NCBI GenBank assembly: GCA_036402155.1 | Contig: DASWTL010000221.1 | Coordinates: forward strand, 1-64,000 | Length of the DNA stretch: 64,000 nt | Source: DASWTL01 sp036402155 | GTDB lineage: Bacteria; Bacteroidota; Bacteroidia; Sphingobacteriales; Sphingobacteriaceae | Direction of reading: 5' to 3' | Shown here: positions 51,860-61,492 of the stretch, in pieces | Numbering within the stretch: the first letter of the stretch is position 1 | Layout: each line of letters starts with the position of its first letter | Notes under the pieces: model-generated | What the model was told of the DNA's origin: nothing | The model's input: the letters and a program-made list of their open reading frames with translations, nothing else | Database searches by the model: none | Program-made: the position numbers and the translations under genes

Positions 51860-54205
51860 ATGTGGGAGAAACTTTCAAAATTCATTTTATCTAATCGTTT
51901 CCCCATCCTGATAATTTTCTTTTTAGTAACCGTTTTTATGGCTTTTAAAGCCAGTCAGGTTCGCCTGTCATTTAGCGGAAGTAAAGTATTGCCGGTTACC
52001 GACTCTGCATTTATTAAATATAACGCTTTTAAGGAAAAATTTGGGGAAGATGGCAGTATTATGGTTTTAGGTGTTCAATCGCCGGATCTGCTGCATAAAA
52101 AAGAAGTGTATAATTCATGGGGCGTACTTACTGATGAGATTCAAAAATTAAAGGGAGTACAGCAGGTTCTGTCTGTAAGTAAGCTTTTTCAGTTAAAAAA
52201 AGATACCGTTAATAAAAAATTTATAATTGAGCCACTGGTTAAAGGCCAGGTGCAATCTGTCAGTGAGATGGATAGTGTGAGGCAAAAAATATATAATGTT
52301 CGCTTTTTTGATGGTCTTATATTTAATAAAAAAACCCACGCATCCCTTCTGGCCATCACATTTGATAAAAAAGTATTAAACTCCAAGGAGCGCATCCCCA
52401 TTATTAATTCGATTGTCGAAAAGGCTGAAGAGTTTAGTAAGAAAAGTAATTTAACTGTTCATTATTCAGGCCTGCCATTTATCCGTACGGCAGTAAGTGA
52501 GCTGGTTTCCAGGGAGTTTGTTCTTTTTCTGGGTCTCTCTATACTGGTAGCTGCTATTATTTTACTCATTTTCTTCAGGTCCTTTTACCAGGTTATTTTT
52601 CCGGTACTTCTTGTTATCATAGGAGTGATCTGGAGTCTTGGTTTCCTGGTTCTATTTAATTATGAGATCACCATGCTTACAGGTTTAATCCCTCCGCTCA
52701 TGGTGATCATAGGCATTCCGAACAGCATACTTTTATTGAATAAATATCAGAACGAGCTTCGTAAAGGTGCTTCTAAAGCGGATGCCCTAAGTATTACGGT
52801 TCAACGTATGGCCGAAACTACCATGATTGCAAACATAACAGCAGCCATAGGATTCGGAGTTTTATATTTTACAGGCAGTGAGTTATTAATGCAGTTCGGC
52901 AGCATAGCTGCAATTAGTGTAATGGCTACCTGGCTCATTTGTTTATTCCTCATTCCGGTTATATTCAGCCTGCTTCCAACACCCCACGAAAGGAAGAATG
53001 TAGAAAGCCGCTTTTTAACTAAGGGTCTTGCCTGGACCGACAACCTGGTACATACCCGAAGGAGCCTTATTTATATTGCAACAGCTTTGGTATGCGTTGT
53101 GGCTGGAATTGGGATTTTAAGAGTTAATATAAACGGTTATGTAGTTGACGATCTTCCGCAAAATTCACCAGTTTATAGTGATTTAAAATTTTTTGAGCGG
53201 AATTTTGAAGGTGTTTTACCACTTGAGGTAAGCATAGACACCCGGCGGCCAAACGGAATAATGAGCTTATCTACCATCAAGAAGATGGATAAACTTGAAA
53301 GGCTTATTGAATCTTATCCTGAATTCTCCGGACCTGTATCATTAAACAACGCATTAAAATTTGCTTCCCAGGCATTTTATAATTCAGATCCTCAGTTTTA
53401 TCGCCTCCCAAACGAGATGGAAAAGAATTTCATTTTGAGTTATGTTGGTAATTCAGGTGGAAATGAAGGGATGATTAAGAATTTTCTTGACAAGAATCGT
53501 CAGGAAGCAAGAATAAGCTTTCAAATGGCAGATGTCGGTTCAAAAAGAATGGATGTATTGCTTGAAGAGTTAAAACCCCGTATCGATTCTATATTTAATC
53601 CCGATCGTTTTAATGTAGAGCTGACTGGTTCAAGCATCATTTTTATAAAAGGAACAGACTATCTTCTAAGACATCTGGTAGAAAGCACCATCCTGGCAAT
53701 TGTACTAATTTCACTACTGCGTTTAGGACAATTCAAAGATATCCGGATCATGTTTATCTCCCTGCTTCCCAATATTGTTCCGTTACTTATAACTGCGGGG
53801 ATTATGGGTTTTTTCGGAATTGCACTAAAACCTTCTACCATTCTGATCTTCAGTATTGCATTCGGACTGGCGTCAGATCAAACCATTTATTTTTTAACCA
53901 GATATCAGCAGGAACTTAAATTAACGAATTACAGTGTGGGCAGGGTAATTTCAGATACGATAAAAGAAACAGGAGTAAGTATGACTTATATCGCTCTGAT
54001 TTTATTCTTTGGATTTGGGATATTTACCGCTTCTACATTTGGCGGAACCGTGGCCCTGGGGATTCTTTTATCAATAACTTTATTGGTTGCGCTTATATTT
54101 AATCTTACCCTGCTCCCCGCTTTGATGCTTTCCTATGATAAAAGGAAAAACAGAAAAAGAATTCCGGCAGAACAGGTTAAGAAAAATCTGGAGCAGCTGG
54201 ATTAA
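51860..54205 (+). CDS. MMPL/RND-family exporter
   Basis: 781 residues with about twelve TM helices arranged as two repeats, each TM1 followed by a large periplasmic loop and a five-helix bundle (residues about 215-385 and 600-765). Typical segments are GLIPPLMVIIGIPNSILLLNKYQ and IFSIAFGLASDQTIYFLTRYQ. Family members use proton motive force to move lipids or hydrophobic compounds to the outer layers; HpnN-like hopanoid or other lipid transport is a possibility but the substrate cannot be told. Single gene; its last 4 bases overlap the convergent gene. Confidence 0.88.
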   Translation: MWEKLSKFILSNRFPILIIFFLVTVFMAFKASQVRLSFSGSKVLPVTDSAFIKYNAFKEKFGEDGSIMVLGVQSPDLLHKKEVYNSWGVLTDEIQKLKGVQQVLSVSKLFQLKKDTVNKKFIIEPLVKGQVQSVSEMDSVRQKIYNVRFFDGLIFNKKTHASLLAITFDKKVLNSKERIPIINSIVEKAEEFSKKSNLTVHYSGLPFIRTAVSELVSREFVLFLGLSILVAAIILLIFFRSFYQVIFPVLLVIIGVIWSLGFLVLFNYEITMLTGLIPPLMVIIGIPNSILLLNKYQNELRKGASKADALSITVQRMAETTMIANITAAIGFGVLYFTGSELLMQFGSIAAISVMATWLICLFLIPVIFSLLPTPHERKNVESRFLTKGLAWTDNLVHTRRSLIYIATALVCVVAGIGILRVNINGYVVDDLPQNSPVYSDLKFFERNFEGVLPLEVSIDTRRPNGIMSLSTIKKMDKLERLIESYPEFSGPVSLNNALKFASQAFYNSDPQFYRLPNEMEKNFILSYVGNSGGNEGMIKNFLDKNRQEARISFQMADVGSKRMDVLLEELKPRIDSIFNPDRFNVELTGSSIIFIKGTDYLLRHLVESTILAIVLISLLRLGQFKDIRIMFISLLPNIVPLLITAGIMGFFGIALKPSTILIFSIAFGLASDQTIYFLTRYQQELKLTNYSVGRVISDTIKETGVSMTYIALILFFGFGIFTASTFGGTVALGILLSITLLVALIFNLTLLPALMLSYDKRKNRKRIPAEQVKKNLEQLD

Positions 54206-54504
54206 ACTCTGGCCATCCCTGCAGGTTTATGTATGCGATGACCTTTACTTTGTTTTTCTTTATCCTGTTCAGCTATTTCCTGCTCTGCAGCACGCTCTTC
54301 TAATATAGATTGAGCTTCAACTTTTCTGATCAGGCTATACAGAACAGTTAAAAAACCGATTCCAAATATGATAACTCCGGCAATCATTGCCCAGCCGTAC
54401 AGATACTCGGTGTCGTTTTTCAGGTAATAGCCCAGAGCACCAAGACCTATCCCGAACACAATCATCAGGAAACCACGGCTCATAAATTTATTTCGCATTT
54501 TCAT
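54202..54504 (-). CDS. Small two-helix membrane protein of unknown function
   Basis: 100 residues: basic start (MKMRNKFMSR), TM1 (GFLMIVFGIGLGALGYYL), TM2 (YGWAMIAGVIIFGIGFLTVLY), then a charged Gln/Glu-rich tail (RAAEQEIAEQDKEKQ). No family recognised. Ends convergent with, and overlapping by 4 bases, the MMPL gene. A start at the internal Met (position 54483) is possible. Confidence 0.7.
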   Translation of the reverse strand: MKMRNKFMSRGFLMIVFGIGLGALGYYLKNDTEYLYGWAMIAGVIIFGIGFLTVLYSLIRKVEAQSILEERAAEQEIAEQDKEKQSKGHRIHKPAGMARV

Positions 54505-54629
54505 ATGTAGTATCTAACTAAAAGTATGCCAATGTTAAATTTCATTATAATGTGTTACCCAAATAGTTGTGTCTCATTTTTGGCAGCCTGATGCATTCGG
54601 TTTTACTTAGAAGTTATTCTGCAAATTCT

Positions 54630-54637
54630 TACCTTTG
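54630..54637 (+). promoter_or_regulatory. -7 promoter box for ileS-dksA-like-lspA
   Basis: TACCTTTG is an exact TAnnTTTG match, 30 bases before the chosen ileS ATG. It rules out translation from the upstream TTG at 54635, which lies inside it. Confidence 0.55.
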
Positions 54638-54667
54638 CAAACTTTAAACCTGGGGAGTGACGCATTG

Positions 54668-57600
54668 ATGTATAAAGAATACAAACAATTAGATCTGCCG
54701 GCTATAGGCAAAGAAATATTAGAGTTCTGGAAATCGAATCAGATATTCGAAAAAAGTATTTCCAATCGCCCGGATTCGAAACCATATACATTTTATGAGG
54801 GACCACCTTCTGCTAATGGTATGCCCGGCATCCACCATGTGATGGCACGTGCAATAAAAGATATATTTTGCCGCTATAAAACTCTTAAAGGATATCAGGT
54901 AAAGCGCAAGGGCGGATGGGATACTCATGGTTTGCCTATTGAACTGGCTGTTGAAAAAACCCTGGGTATCACCAAGGAAGATATAGGGAAAAAGATATCG
55001 GTTGAAGATTATAATTCCGCTTGTCGACGGGAAGTGATGAAATACACGGATGTATGGAATGACCTTACCGAAAAAATGGGCTATTGGGTTGATCTTGAAG
55101 AACCTTATATTACCTACGAAAATAAATACATTGAAACCCTTTGGTGGATATTGAAGGAATTCTATAATAAAGGGTTGCTTTACAAAGGATATACTGTACA
55201 GCCTTACTCTCCTGCAGCTGGTACTGGTCTGAGTTCTCATGAGCTTAACCAACCAGGTACTTACCGCATGGTAAAGGATACCTCAATAGTAGCTGAGTTT
55301 AAGGTTAACCGCGATCAGGTACATCCTGCCATCCATTTACTGTTTGATGACGAAATTGAAGACGTCTCCATACTGGCCTGGACAACCACTCCATGGACCT
55401 TACCTTCAAATTGTGCCCTTGCTGTTGGGGAAAAGATCCAGTATGTAAAAATTAAAACTTTTAATCAATATACTTTTGCTCCTGTCAGCGTGATATTGGC
55501 AAAAGATCTGGTATCCAAATATTTTAAAGCTGAAGCTGAAAATGCATCATTTCAGGATTATAACGGCGGGGATAAGCTGATTCCGTGGGAGCGTTCAGCA
55601 GAGTTTAGAGGCGCTGATCTGGTAGGTTTGAGATACCACCAGCTGATGCCTTATGTAACAAATGAAGATCTTGAAAAGAATGCTTTTCGTGTAATTCCTG
55701 GCGATTTTGTAACTATTGAAGATGGAACCGGGGTTGTACACACGGCTTCTGTGTTTGGAGCGGATGACTTCAGGGTAGCGCGTGAAAATGGTGTACCTTC
55801 TGTGATGATCAGGGATGAACGCGGAAACGAACTGCCGCTGGTAAATAAACAGGGTAAATTTGTTGATGAAGTTTCTGATTTTGCCGGCCGCTATGTTAAA
55901 GAAGAATATTATAGTGACGAGGAGCGAAAAGATCCTGATTTTAAACCTACTGATGTTTTAATTGCCATAAAACTGAAGGAAGATAATAAAGCGTTCGACG
56001 TTAAAAAATACGAGCACAGTTATCCGCATTGCTGGAGAACAGACCGTCCGGTTCTGTATTATCCTCTGGATAGCTGGTTTATTAAAACTACAGCCGTAAA
56101 AGACCGTTTGGTTGAGCTCAATAAAACCATTAACTGGAAACCGGAGTCAACCGGCACAGGACGGTTTGGAAACTGGCTGGAAAATTTAGTAGACTGGAAT
56201 TTATCACGATCAAGGTATTGGGGTACTCCTTTGCCAATCTGGAGAACAGAGGACGGAGATGAGGAGATTTGTATCGGATCAATCCAGGAACTAAAAGACA
56301 AATTGTTGGAAGCCGCAGAAAGCGGATATCTGACAGATGAAGAATTTGATAAAACCCAGGCATTGCTTCAGGAATTATCAACAGGTGTGTTTGACCTTCA
56401 CAGGCCATATGTTGACGATGTGATCCTGATCTCATCAAATGGTAAGAAAATGTTGCGTGAGCCTGATCTGATTGATGTATGGTTTGACTCAGGCGCTATG
56501 CCTTATGCTCAATGGCATTATCCATTTGAAAATCAGTTGGAATTTAAAAACGCTTTTCCTGCAGATTTTATAGCTGAAGGTGTAGATCAAACACGTGGCT
56601 GGTTCTTTACGCTTCACGCCATATCGGTAATGCTTAATGATAACATTGCCTTTAAAAATGTGGTATCAAACGGGCTTGTACTTGATAAGAACGGAAATAA
56701 AATGTCTAAACGACTGGGTAATGCCGTAGATCCGTTCGAGACTATTGAAAAGTTCAGCGCAGATGCCACGCGCTGGTATATGATAAGTAATGCATCCCCG
56801 TGGGAAAATCTAAAATTTAATATTGACGGAATTGACGAAGTTAGGCGTAAGTTTTTTGGTACACTTTATAACACTTACGCGTTTTTTACTCTTTATGCCA
56901 ATATTGATGGGTTTAGTTACAAAGAAGCTGATCTCGACAAAGAAGCCCGCCCTGAAATAGATAGCTGGATCATATCACTGCTGAATACATTATCAAAAGA
57001 GGTGGATGATTATTATGCTGATTTTGAACCAACAAAAGCTACACGTGCCATACAAAATTTTGTTGATGAGCACCTAAGTAACTGGTATGTTCGCTTGTGC
57101 CGGCGCCGTTTCTGGAAAGGGGAGTATTCAGAAGATAAAATATCGGCGTATCAAACACTTTATACTTGCTTAACTACGGTTGCAAAATTAATGTCACCTG
57201 TGGCTCCGTTTTTCAGTGAACGTTTGTTTAATGACCTGAATGTTGTAACGGGTAAAGAAAGTGTTGAATCAGTTCACCTATCCAATTTTCCGTTTTATCA
57301 GGAAGTACTTGTGGATAAAGAACTGGAAGAACGTATGGCCCTGGCACAGGATATCTCGTCAATGGTGCTGTCGCTGCGTAAAAAAGTTGGTATAAATGTT
57401 CGTCAGCCATTAAGCAAAATATTATTGCCTGTTCTTGACGATCGTTTCAGAGAGAAGGTTGAAAAAGTAAGAGATCTCATACTTTCAGAAACAAATATTA
57501 AGGATATTGAATATATAAATGATACTTCCGGTATCATTACTAAGAAAGTTAAACCTAACTTTAAGGCGCTTGGCCCAAAAGCCGGCAAAAACATGAAATT

Positions 57601-58072
57601 GGTTGCTGATGCAATTACAGCATTGAGCCAGGAAGAGATTATGAGCCTTGAGCAGCATGGTCAGGTTACATTGACCATTCAAAGTGGCGGTCTCAATACT
57701 CAATACTCAATACTCAGTACAGAAGTTGAAATTATAGCAGAAGATGTTCCAGGATGGCAGGTTGCTAATTTAGGAAAACTAACCGTAGCTTTAGATGTTA
57801 CGATAACTGCCGGGTTAAAAGAAGAGGGTATTTCAAGGGAGCTGGTAAACCGGATCCAAAACCTGAGAAAAGAACTGGGTTTTGAGGTTACTGATAAGAT
57901 TAATGTTCGGCTGACAAACGATCCTTACATCGCTGAAGCAGTAAAAAATAATTTGACGTATATTTGCGCCGAAATACTTGCCGAGTCATTAGATCTTGAT
58001 AACGAGCTTAATAAAGGCGAGAAAACAGAAATTGATGATATTGAATTAATGATATTGATTACAAAAGTGTGA
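54668..58072 (+). CDS. ileS: Isoleucyl-tRNA synthetase, eukaryote-like type with swapped GIHH motif
   Basis: 1134 residues from ATG 54668 (MYKEYKQLDLPAIG), preceded by GGGGAG 10 bases upstream. Attaches isoleucine to tRNA-Ile. Catalytic core, CP1 editing domain (TTPWTLPSN ... HTASVFGADDF), KMSKR signature (NKMSKRLGNAVDPFE) and long C-terminal region fit the type-2 (eukaryote-like) IleRS. The first signature reads GIHH (residues 54-57) instead of HIGH, a swapped class I motif. The C-terminal part contains four tandem heptamers at 57693-57720, in frame. First gene of an operon with a DksA-like protein and lspA. Confidence 0.95.
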   Translation: MYKEYKQLDLPAIGKEILEFWKSNQIFEKSISNRPDSKPYTFYEGPPSANGMPGIHHVMARAIKDIFCRYKTLKGYQVKRKGGWDTHGLPIELAVEKTLGITKEDIGKKISVEDYNSACRREVMKYTDVWNDLTEKMGYWVDLEEPYITYENKYIETLWWILKEFYNKGLLYKGYTVQPYSPAAGTGLSSHELNQPGTYRMVKDTSIVAEFKVNRDQVHPAIHLLFDDEIEDVSILAWTTTPWTLPSNCALAVGEKIQYVKIKTFNQYTFAPVSVILAKDLVSKYFKAEAENASFQDYNGGDKLIPWERSAEFRGADLVGLRYHQLMPYVTNEDLEKNAFRVIPGDFVTIEDGTGVVHTASVFGADDFRVARENGVPSVMIRDERGNELPLVNKQGKFVDEVSDFAGRYVKEEYYSDEERKDPDFKPTDVLIAIKLKEDNKAFDVKKYEHSYPHCWRTDRPVLYYPLDSWFIKTTAVKDRLVELNKTINWKPESTGTGRFGNWLENLVDWNLSRSRYWGTPLPIWRTEDGDEEICIGSIQELKDKLLEAAESGYLTDEEFDKTQALLQELSTGVFDLHRPYVDDVILISSNGKKMLREPDLIDVWFDSGAMPYAQWHYPFENQLEFKNAFPADFIAEGVDQTRGWFFTLHAISVMLNDNIAFKNVVSNGLVLDKNGNKMSKRLGNAVDPFETIEKFSADATRWYMISNASPWENLKFNIDGIDEVRRKFFGTLYNTYAFFTLYANIDGFSYKEADLDKEARPEIDSWIISLLNTLSKEVDDYYADFEPTKATRAIQNFVDEHLSNWYVRLCRRRFWKGEYSEDKISAYQTLYTCLTTVAKLMSPVAPFFSERLFNDLNVVTGKESVESVHLSNFPFYQEVLVDKELEERMALAQDISSMVLSLRKKVGINVRQPLSKILLPVLDDRFREKVEKVRDLILSETNIKDIEYINDTSGIITKKVKPNFKALGPKAGKNMKLVADAITALSQEEIMSLEQHGQVTLTIQSGGLNTQYSILSTEVEIIAEDVPGWQVANLGKLTVALDVTITAGLKEEGISRELVNRIQNLRKELGFEVTDKINVRLTNDPYIAEAVKNNLTYICAEILAESLDLDNELNKGEKTEIDDIELMILITKV
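57693..57720 (+). repeat. Four tandem heptamers inside ileS
   Basis: TCAATAC three times then TCAGTAC, back to back. Read in frame they encode part of LNTQYSILST in a weakly conserved C-terminal stretch of IleRS. The last 12 bases (AATACTCAGTAC) recur in reverse complement in the sdhA-sdhB spacer at 3605-3616, suggesting one heptamer family entered coding DNA. Confidence 0.65.
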
Positions 58073-58074
58073 AT

Positions 58075-58458
58075 ATGGAGAACAACGAGAAAACAAGGTA
58101 TTCTGATGCCGAATTACAAGAGTTTAAAGAGCTCATTTTAGATAAAATGCGTACAGCAAAGGAAGAACTTGCTGCTTTAACTCAATCTTTAAGCAGTCCA
58201 AACTCTAATGGTACTGACGATACTGCCGGAACGTACAAAACACTTGAAGATGGATCTGCCACACTTGAAAAAGAACAGATAAATCAGTTAGCTGCCCGCC
58301 AGAAAAAGTTCATTGAAAACCTGGAAGCAGCCTTGGTTCGTATAGAAACCAAAACATATGGAATATGCCGTGAAACGGGTAAACTTATTCAAAAAGAGCG
58401 ATTACGTGCAGTTCCTCATACTACTTTAAGTATGGAAGCTAAAATGAAGCAGAATTAA
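58075..58458 (+). CDS. TraR/DksA-family protein
   Basis: 127 residues from ATG 58075 (MENNEKTRYSDAELQEFKELIL). Helical coiled-coil N-terminal half, then the C-terminal zinc-finger-like region TYGICRETGKLIQKERLRAVPH, in which only one of the four usual cysteines is kept, as in other Bacteroidetes members. DksA-type proteins bind the RNA polymerase secondary channel. Start is 2 bases after ileS; its stop shares a base with the lspA start (TAATG). Confidence 0.9.
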   Translation: MENNEKTRYSDAELQEFKELILDKMRTAKEELAALTQSLSSPNSNGTDDTAGTYKTLEDGSATLEKEQINQLAARQKKFIENLEAALVRIETKTYGICRETGKLIQKERLRAVPHTTLSMEAKMKQN

Positions 58459-59108
58459 TGAAAGGATATTCCAAACCCTTCTTTACTATACTATTAATTC
58501 TTCTTGCTGATCAGATTCTAAAGTTCTGGATAAAATTGAATATGACCCTGGGTCAGGAATATAAAATCCTGGGGGATTATTTTTTAATCCATTTTACTGA
58601 GAACAATGGGATGGCCTTCGGACTTGAATTCGGTGGCGAAGCAGGCAAGCTTGCTCTTTCATTATTTCGGATCATTGCCGTTTGTGCTATTGGTTATGTA
58701 GTGGTATATCTTATAAAAAAGAAATATCATCGGGGATTGATATTCAATGTTTCATTGATCTTTGCCGGAGCGTTGGGTAATATCATAGATTCAACATTTT
58801 ATGGTATGATATTCAGTGATAGTACCTATTACGAAAAAGCAGTGCTATTCCCCCCTGGAGGCGGATATGCGTCTGTTTTTCATGGAAAAGTAGTAGATAT
58901 GTTCTATTTTCCTATCCTCCAGGGAACTTTCCCTCAATGGTCTCCAATTTGGGGTGGTGAAGAATTTGTTTTTTTCAGGCCGGTATTTAATATTGCAGAT
59001 TCAGCAATATCGATCGGTGTTGTGCTGATACTTATTTTCCAGAAAAGATATTTCAAAGACGAAAAGGAATATGTCAGAAGCCCTCATAGCGAGGTGGTTG
59101 AAGAATAA
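58458..59108 (+). CDS. lspA: Lipoprotein signal peptidase II
   Basis: 216 residues with four TM helices. Aspartyl protease that cleaves the signal peptide of diacylglyceryl-prolipoproteins. Catalytic aspartates are in ALGNIIDSTFYG and FNIADSAISIGV, and NNGMAFG is conserved. The loop between TM3 and TM4 is long (YYEKAVLFPPGGGY ... GKVVDMFYFPI), as is typical for Bacteroidetes. Third gene of ileS-dksA-like-lspA, a stable Bacteroidetes arrangement; followed by a terminator. Confidence 0.94.
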   Translation: MKGYSKPFFTILLILLADQILKFWIKLNMTLGQEYKILGDYFLIHFTENNGMAFGLEFGGEAGKLALSLFRIIAVCAIGYVVVYLIKKKYHRGLIFNVSLIFAGALGNIIDSTFYGMIFSDSTYYEKAVLFPPGGGYASVFHGKVVDMFYFPILQGTFPQWSPIWGGEEFVFFRPVFNIADSAISIGVVLILIFQKRYFKDEKEYVRSPHSEVVEE

Positions 59109-59126
59109 GATGTTTAAGACATGAAT

Positions 59127-59160
59127 AAAAAAGCGATTCCCAAAAAGGATCGCTTTTTTA
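59127..59160 (+). terminator. Terminator of the ileS-lspA operon
   Basis: AAAAAAGCGATTCC pairs with GGATCGCTTTTTT (one bulged T) around a CAAAA-type loop, ending in a T-run. The A-rich left arm makes it potentially bidirectional. Confidence 0.85.
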
Positions 59161-59297
59161 TTGGGTGCATTTCGCTTAAAAACAAACCCGCCATAATCAG
59201 GTTGTGATGTAGCATAGGTCCGATTTTTTTCGTATTGATTAATATGGAATTTTTCATCAATGATCATCCATAGAATATATTCACTAATTAAAATATT

Positions 59298-60002
59298 ATG
59301 AAACGAATTTTTTTAGCAGTTTTAACAATAGTTCTGGCGTTTCCTGTGATGGCACAGACACTTGATACCCGGAAAAAAATTGAAGTGATCGGGTCGGCAG
59401 AAGCTGAAGTAACTCCTGATATTATATTTGTTGGGATTTCTTTACGGGAGTATCTCCGAGATAATAATTCAAAAAAGAAAGTCGAAATTGAAGAATTGGA
59501 ACGGCAACTTCAAACTGCCGTGTTGAACGCGGGCATTCCAAAGGAGAATTTCACCATTAACAATATTTCCAGCTATAACTGGACCTGGGAGAAAAAAAAG
59601 AATCCCGATTTTTTAGCCAGTAAACAGTATAGGATAAAGATTTCTGACCTGAATAAGTACAATCAGATCATCTCCGCCGTAGATCCTAAAGGTATACAGT
59701 ACAGTAATGTAGAAGGATATGATTATTCTAAACTTGAATCACTAAAAAGGGAACTTAAAATTAAGGCGCTTCAGGCAGCAAAAGAAAAGGCAACCTATTT
59801 GGCAGAAGCCATAAGTGAACGCGTGGGTGGAGCTCTTGAGATTCAGGAAATCAATAATGAGTACTATCCGCAGCCTATGTACCAGCGTAATGTGATGATG
59901 AAAGGGGATATGACCATGGCCGAAGCAGCTCCAATGCCCGATATCGACTTTAAGAAAATTAAATTGAACTACCAGATGCGGGTTATTTTTGAGCTAAAAT
60001 AA
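59298..60002 (+). CDS. SIMPL-domain (DUF541) exported protein
   Basis: 234 residues. Signal peptide MKRIFLAVLTIVLAFPVMAQ, then a SIMPL domain: IEVIGSAEAEVTPDIIFVGISL at the start and ALQAAKEKATYLAEAISERVGG near the middle. SIMPL proteins are periplasmic or outer-membrane-associated with no settled function. A Met-rich tail segment (MYQRNVMMKGDMTMAEAAPM) is unusual. Followed by a terminator. Confidence 0.88.
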   Translation: MKRIFLAVLTIVLAFPVMAQTLDTRKKIEVIGSAEAEVTPDIIFVGISLREYLRDNNSKKKVEIEELERQLQTAVLNAGIPKENFTINNISSYNWTWEKKKNPDFLASKQYRIKISDLNKYNQIISAVDPKGIQYSNVEGYDYSKLESLKRELKIKALQAAKEKATYLAEAISERVGGALEIQEINNEYYPQPMYQRNVMMKGDMTMAEAAPMPDIDFKKIKLNYQMRVIFELK

Positions 60003-60029
60003 TTTACCATCTGATTTAGATCGAATAAT

Positions 60030-60058
60030 AAGGAGGCACTTCAAACGTCTCCTTTTTT
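60030..60058 (+). terminator. Terminator after the SIMPL gene
   Basis: AAGGAGGC pairs with GTCTCCTT (one G-U pair) around a 9-base loop, followed by TTTT. Confidence 0.75.
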
Positions 60059-60089
60059 ATTTTGTATATGTAGTATAACATATTTGATT

Positions 60090-60557
60090 ATGCACAGAAA
60101 TGACGAGTTGCAGGGCCGCCTTAAGTGGGTGGAAGAAATTTCCCGTTTAATGGATAATAAGTTCCGGCTTCCCGGCACCAACTTCAGGTTTGGACTTGAC
60201 CCGATATTGAACTTTGTACCCGGCTTGGGAGCAGTGTCTGGTTTTGCAATATCTGGTGGCCTATTATTAACTATGGCTAAATATGGTGCAAGCGGAAGGG
60301 TACTGGTACTTATGATCATTAATATTGTGCTGGATGCTCTGATCGGGTCAATACCTGTGCTGGGTTGGATATTCGATTTCGCATATAAAGCCAACACACG
60401 TAATATAAAGCTATTAAAAGAGCATTATAGCGAAGGTAAACATCAAGGTAGCGGAAAGGGTCTCATATTTTATATCATCATGATACTGATAGTTCTTTCA
60501 GTACTCATAATTTATCTGGTCTGGCAATTAATAGAATGGGTTGCGAGGATGTTTTAA
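60090..60557 (+). CDS. DUF4112 membrane protein
   Basis: 155 residues from ATG 60090 (MHRNDELQGRLKWVEEISRLMD); a TTG at 60084 is less likely. The DUF4112 core is FRFGLDPILNFVPGLGAVSGF, followed by LDALIGSIPVLGWIFDFAYKAN, with three TM segments (about 47-66, 69-100 and 130-150). Function unknown. Stands alone after a terminator. Confidence 0.88.
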   Translation: MHRNDELQGRLKWVEEISRLMDNKFRLPGTNFRFGLDPILNFVPGLGAVSGFAISGGLLLTMAKYGASGRVLVLMIINIVLDALIGSIPVLGWIFDFAYKANTRNIKLLKEHYSEGKHQGSGKGLIFYIIMILIVLSVLIIYLVWQLIEWVARMF

Positions 60558-60653
60558 GGGGCCATGTCTTTAAACCGGTAGATAAATGTTAAGTTGTTTT
60601 GTAACTTTAAGTATTATGATCTGTTACTTCGTTAACACTCTAATCTGGTCCCG

Positions 60654-61271
60654 ATGAAAAATAATTCAGTATTTCCATCTTATGTAAAAAAGATTTTATG
60701 TCTTTTAACACTGGTACAGCTGGCCCCGGGTGTTAGTTCTCAAACAGTTCCATCAGCATTACAAATAAAAACTGCCGTATTGGCTGCACCTGCAGATAAG
60801 CGTGAAGGCTCAACGGTATATGGATATAATTCAACAGGGGAGTTAGTTTTGCTCCGTAAAGGAAGTAATGAACTGATATGCCTGGCTGATGACCCTAAAC
60901 AAAAGGGTTTTAGTGTGGCATGTTATCATAAAGACCTGGAACCTTTTATGAAACGTGGTCGTGAATTGAAAATGCTTGGAAAATCGTCGAATGAAATTTC
61001 GGATACACGTGAAGCAGAAGTAAAAAAGGGGAAATTAGTAATGCCAAAACAGCCATCATCATTGTATGTATATTCTGCTTCTGAAGACGATTTTAATAAG
61101 ATTACCGGAGAAGTAAAGAATGGCTACCTTCGCTATGTTATTTACATTCCTTATGCTACATCAGAAACCACAGGTCTACCTTTAAAGCCAGATTTTCCTG
61201 GAATGCCGTGGATTATGGACCCCGGAACATATAAAGCCCATATTATGATTTCCCCGGCGCGAACTCCCTGA
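60654..61271 (+). CDS. Secreted protein of unknown function
   Basis: 205 residues. N-terminus MKNNSVFPSYVKKILCLLTLVQ with a signal peptide ending near PGVSSQ. The mature domain has AALDKREGSTVYGY-like and LVLLRKGSNELICLADDP segments, a Lys-rich middle and a C-terminal PWIMDPGTYKAHIMIS. No recognised family; two Cys (ICLADDP and VACYHKD) may pair. Upstream spacing and the lack of a partner suggest a single gene. Confidence 0.75.
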   Translation: MKNNSVFPSYVKKILCLLTLVQLAPGVSSQTVPSALQIKTAVLAAPADKREGSTVYGYNSTGELVLLRKGSNELICLADDPKQKGFSVACYHKDLEPFMKRGRELKMLGKSSNEISDTREAEVKKGKLVMPKQPSSLYVYSASEDDFNKITGEVKNGYLRYVIYIPYATSETTGLPLKPDFPGMPWIMDPGTYKAHIMISPARTP

Positions 61272-61492
61272 AGAGTGATGCTTCTTTAATATGTAATTAA
61301 CTGATAATTAGCATTCTATATTAAAATAGAAATATGGTTCAGTTATGCTCATATTGTTTTTTTATGTGGATTTCATGACAACTTCATGACTCTTTTGCTG
61401 TATACCTGCAAAATAAAACCAACTTTGAGCCCGTTAAAGGTGTGTATATTTTAATAAGGTATTCATTAAATTTTAACTAAAGAAAAGGGATT

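Noticed and set aside
54635..54667. TTG at 54635 as the ileS start
   Set aside because: It falls within the -7 promoter box, while ATG 54668 has GGGGAG at good distance and matches the usual IleRS N-terminus.
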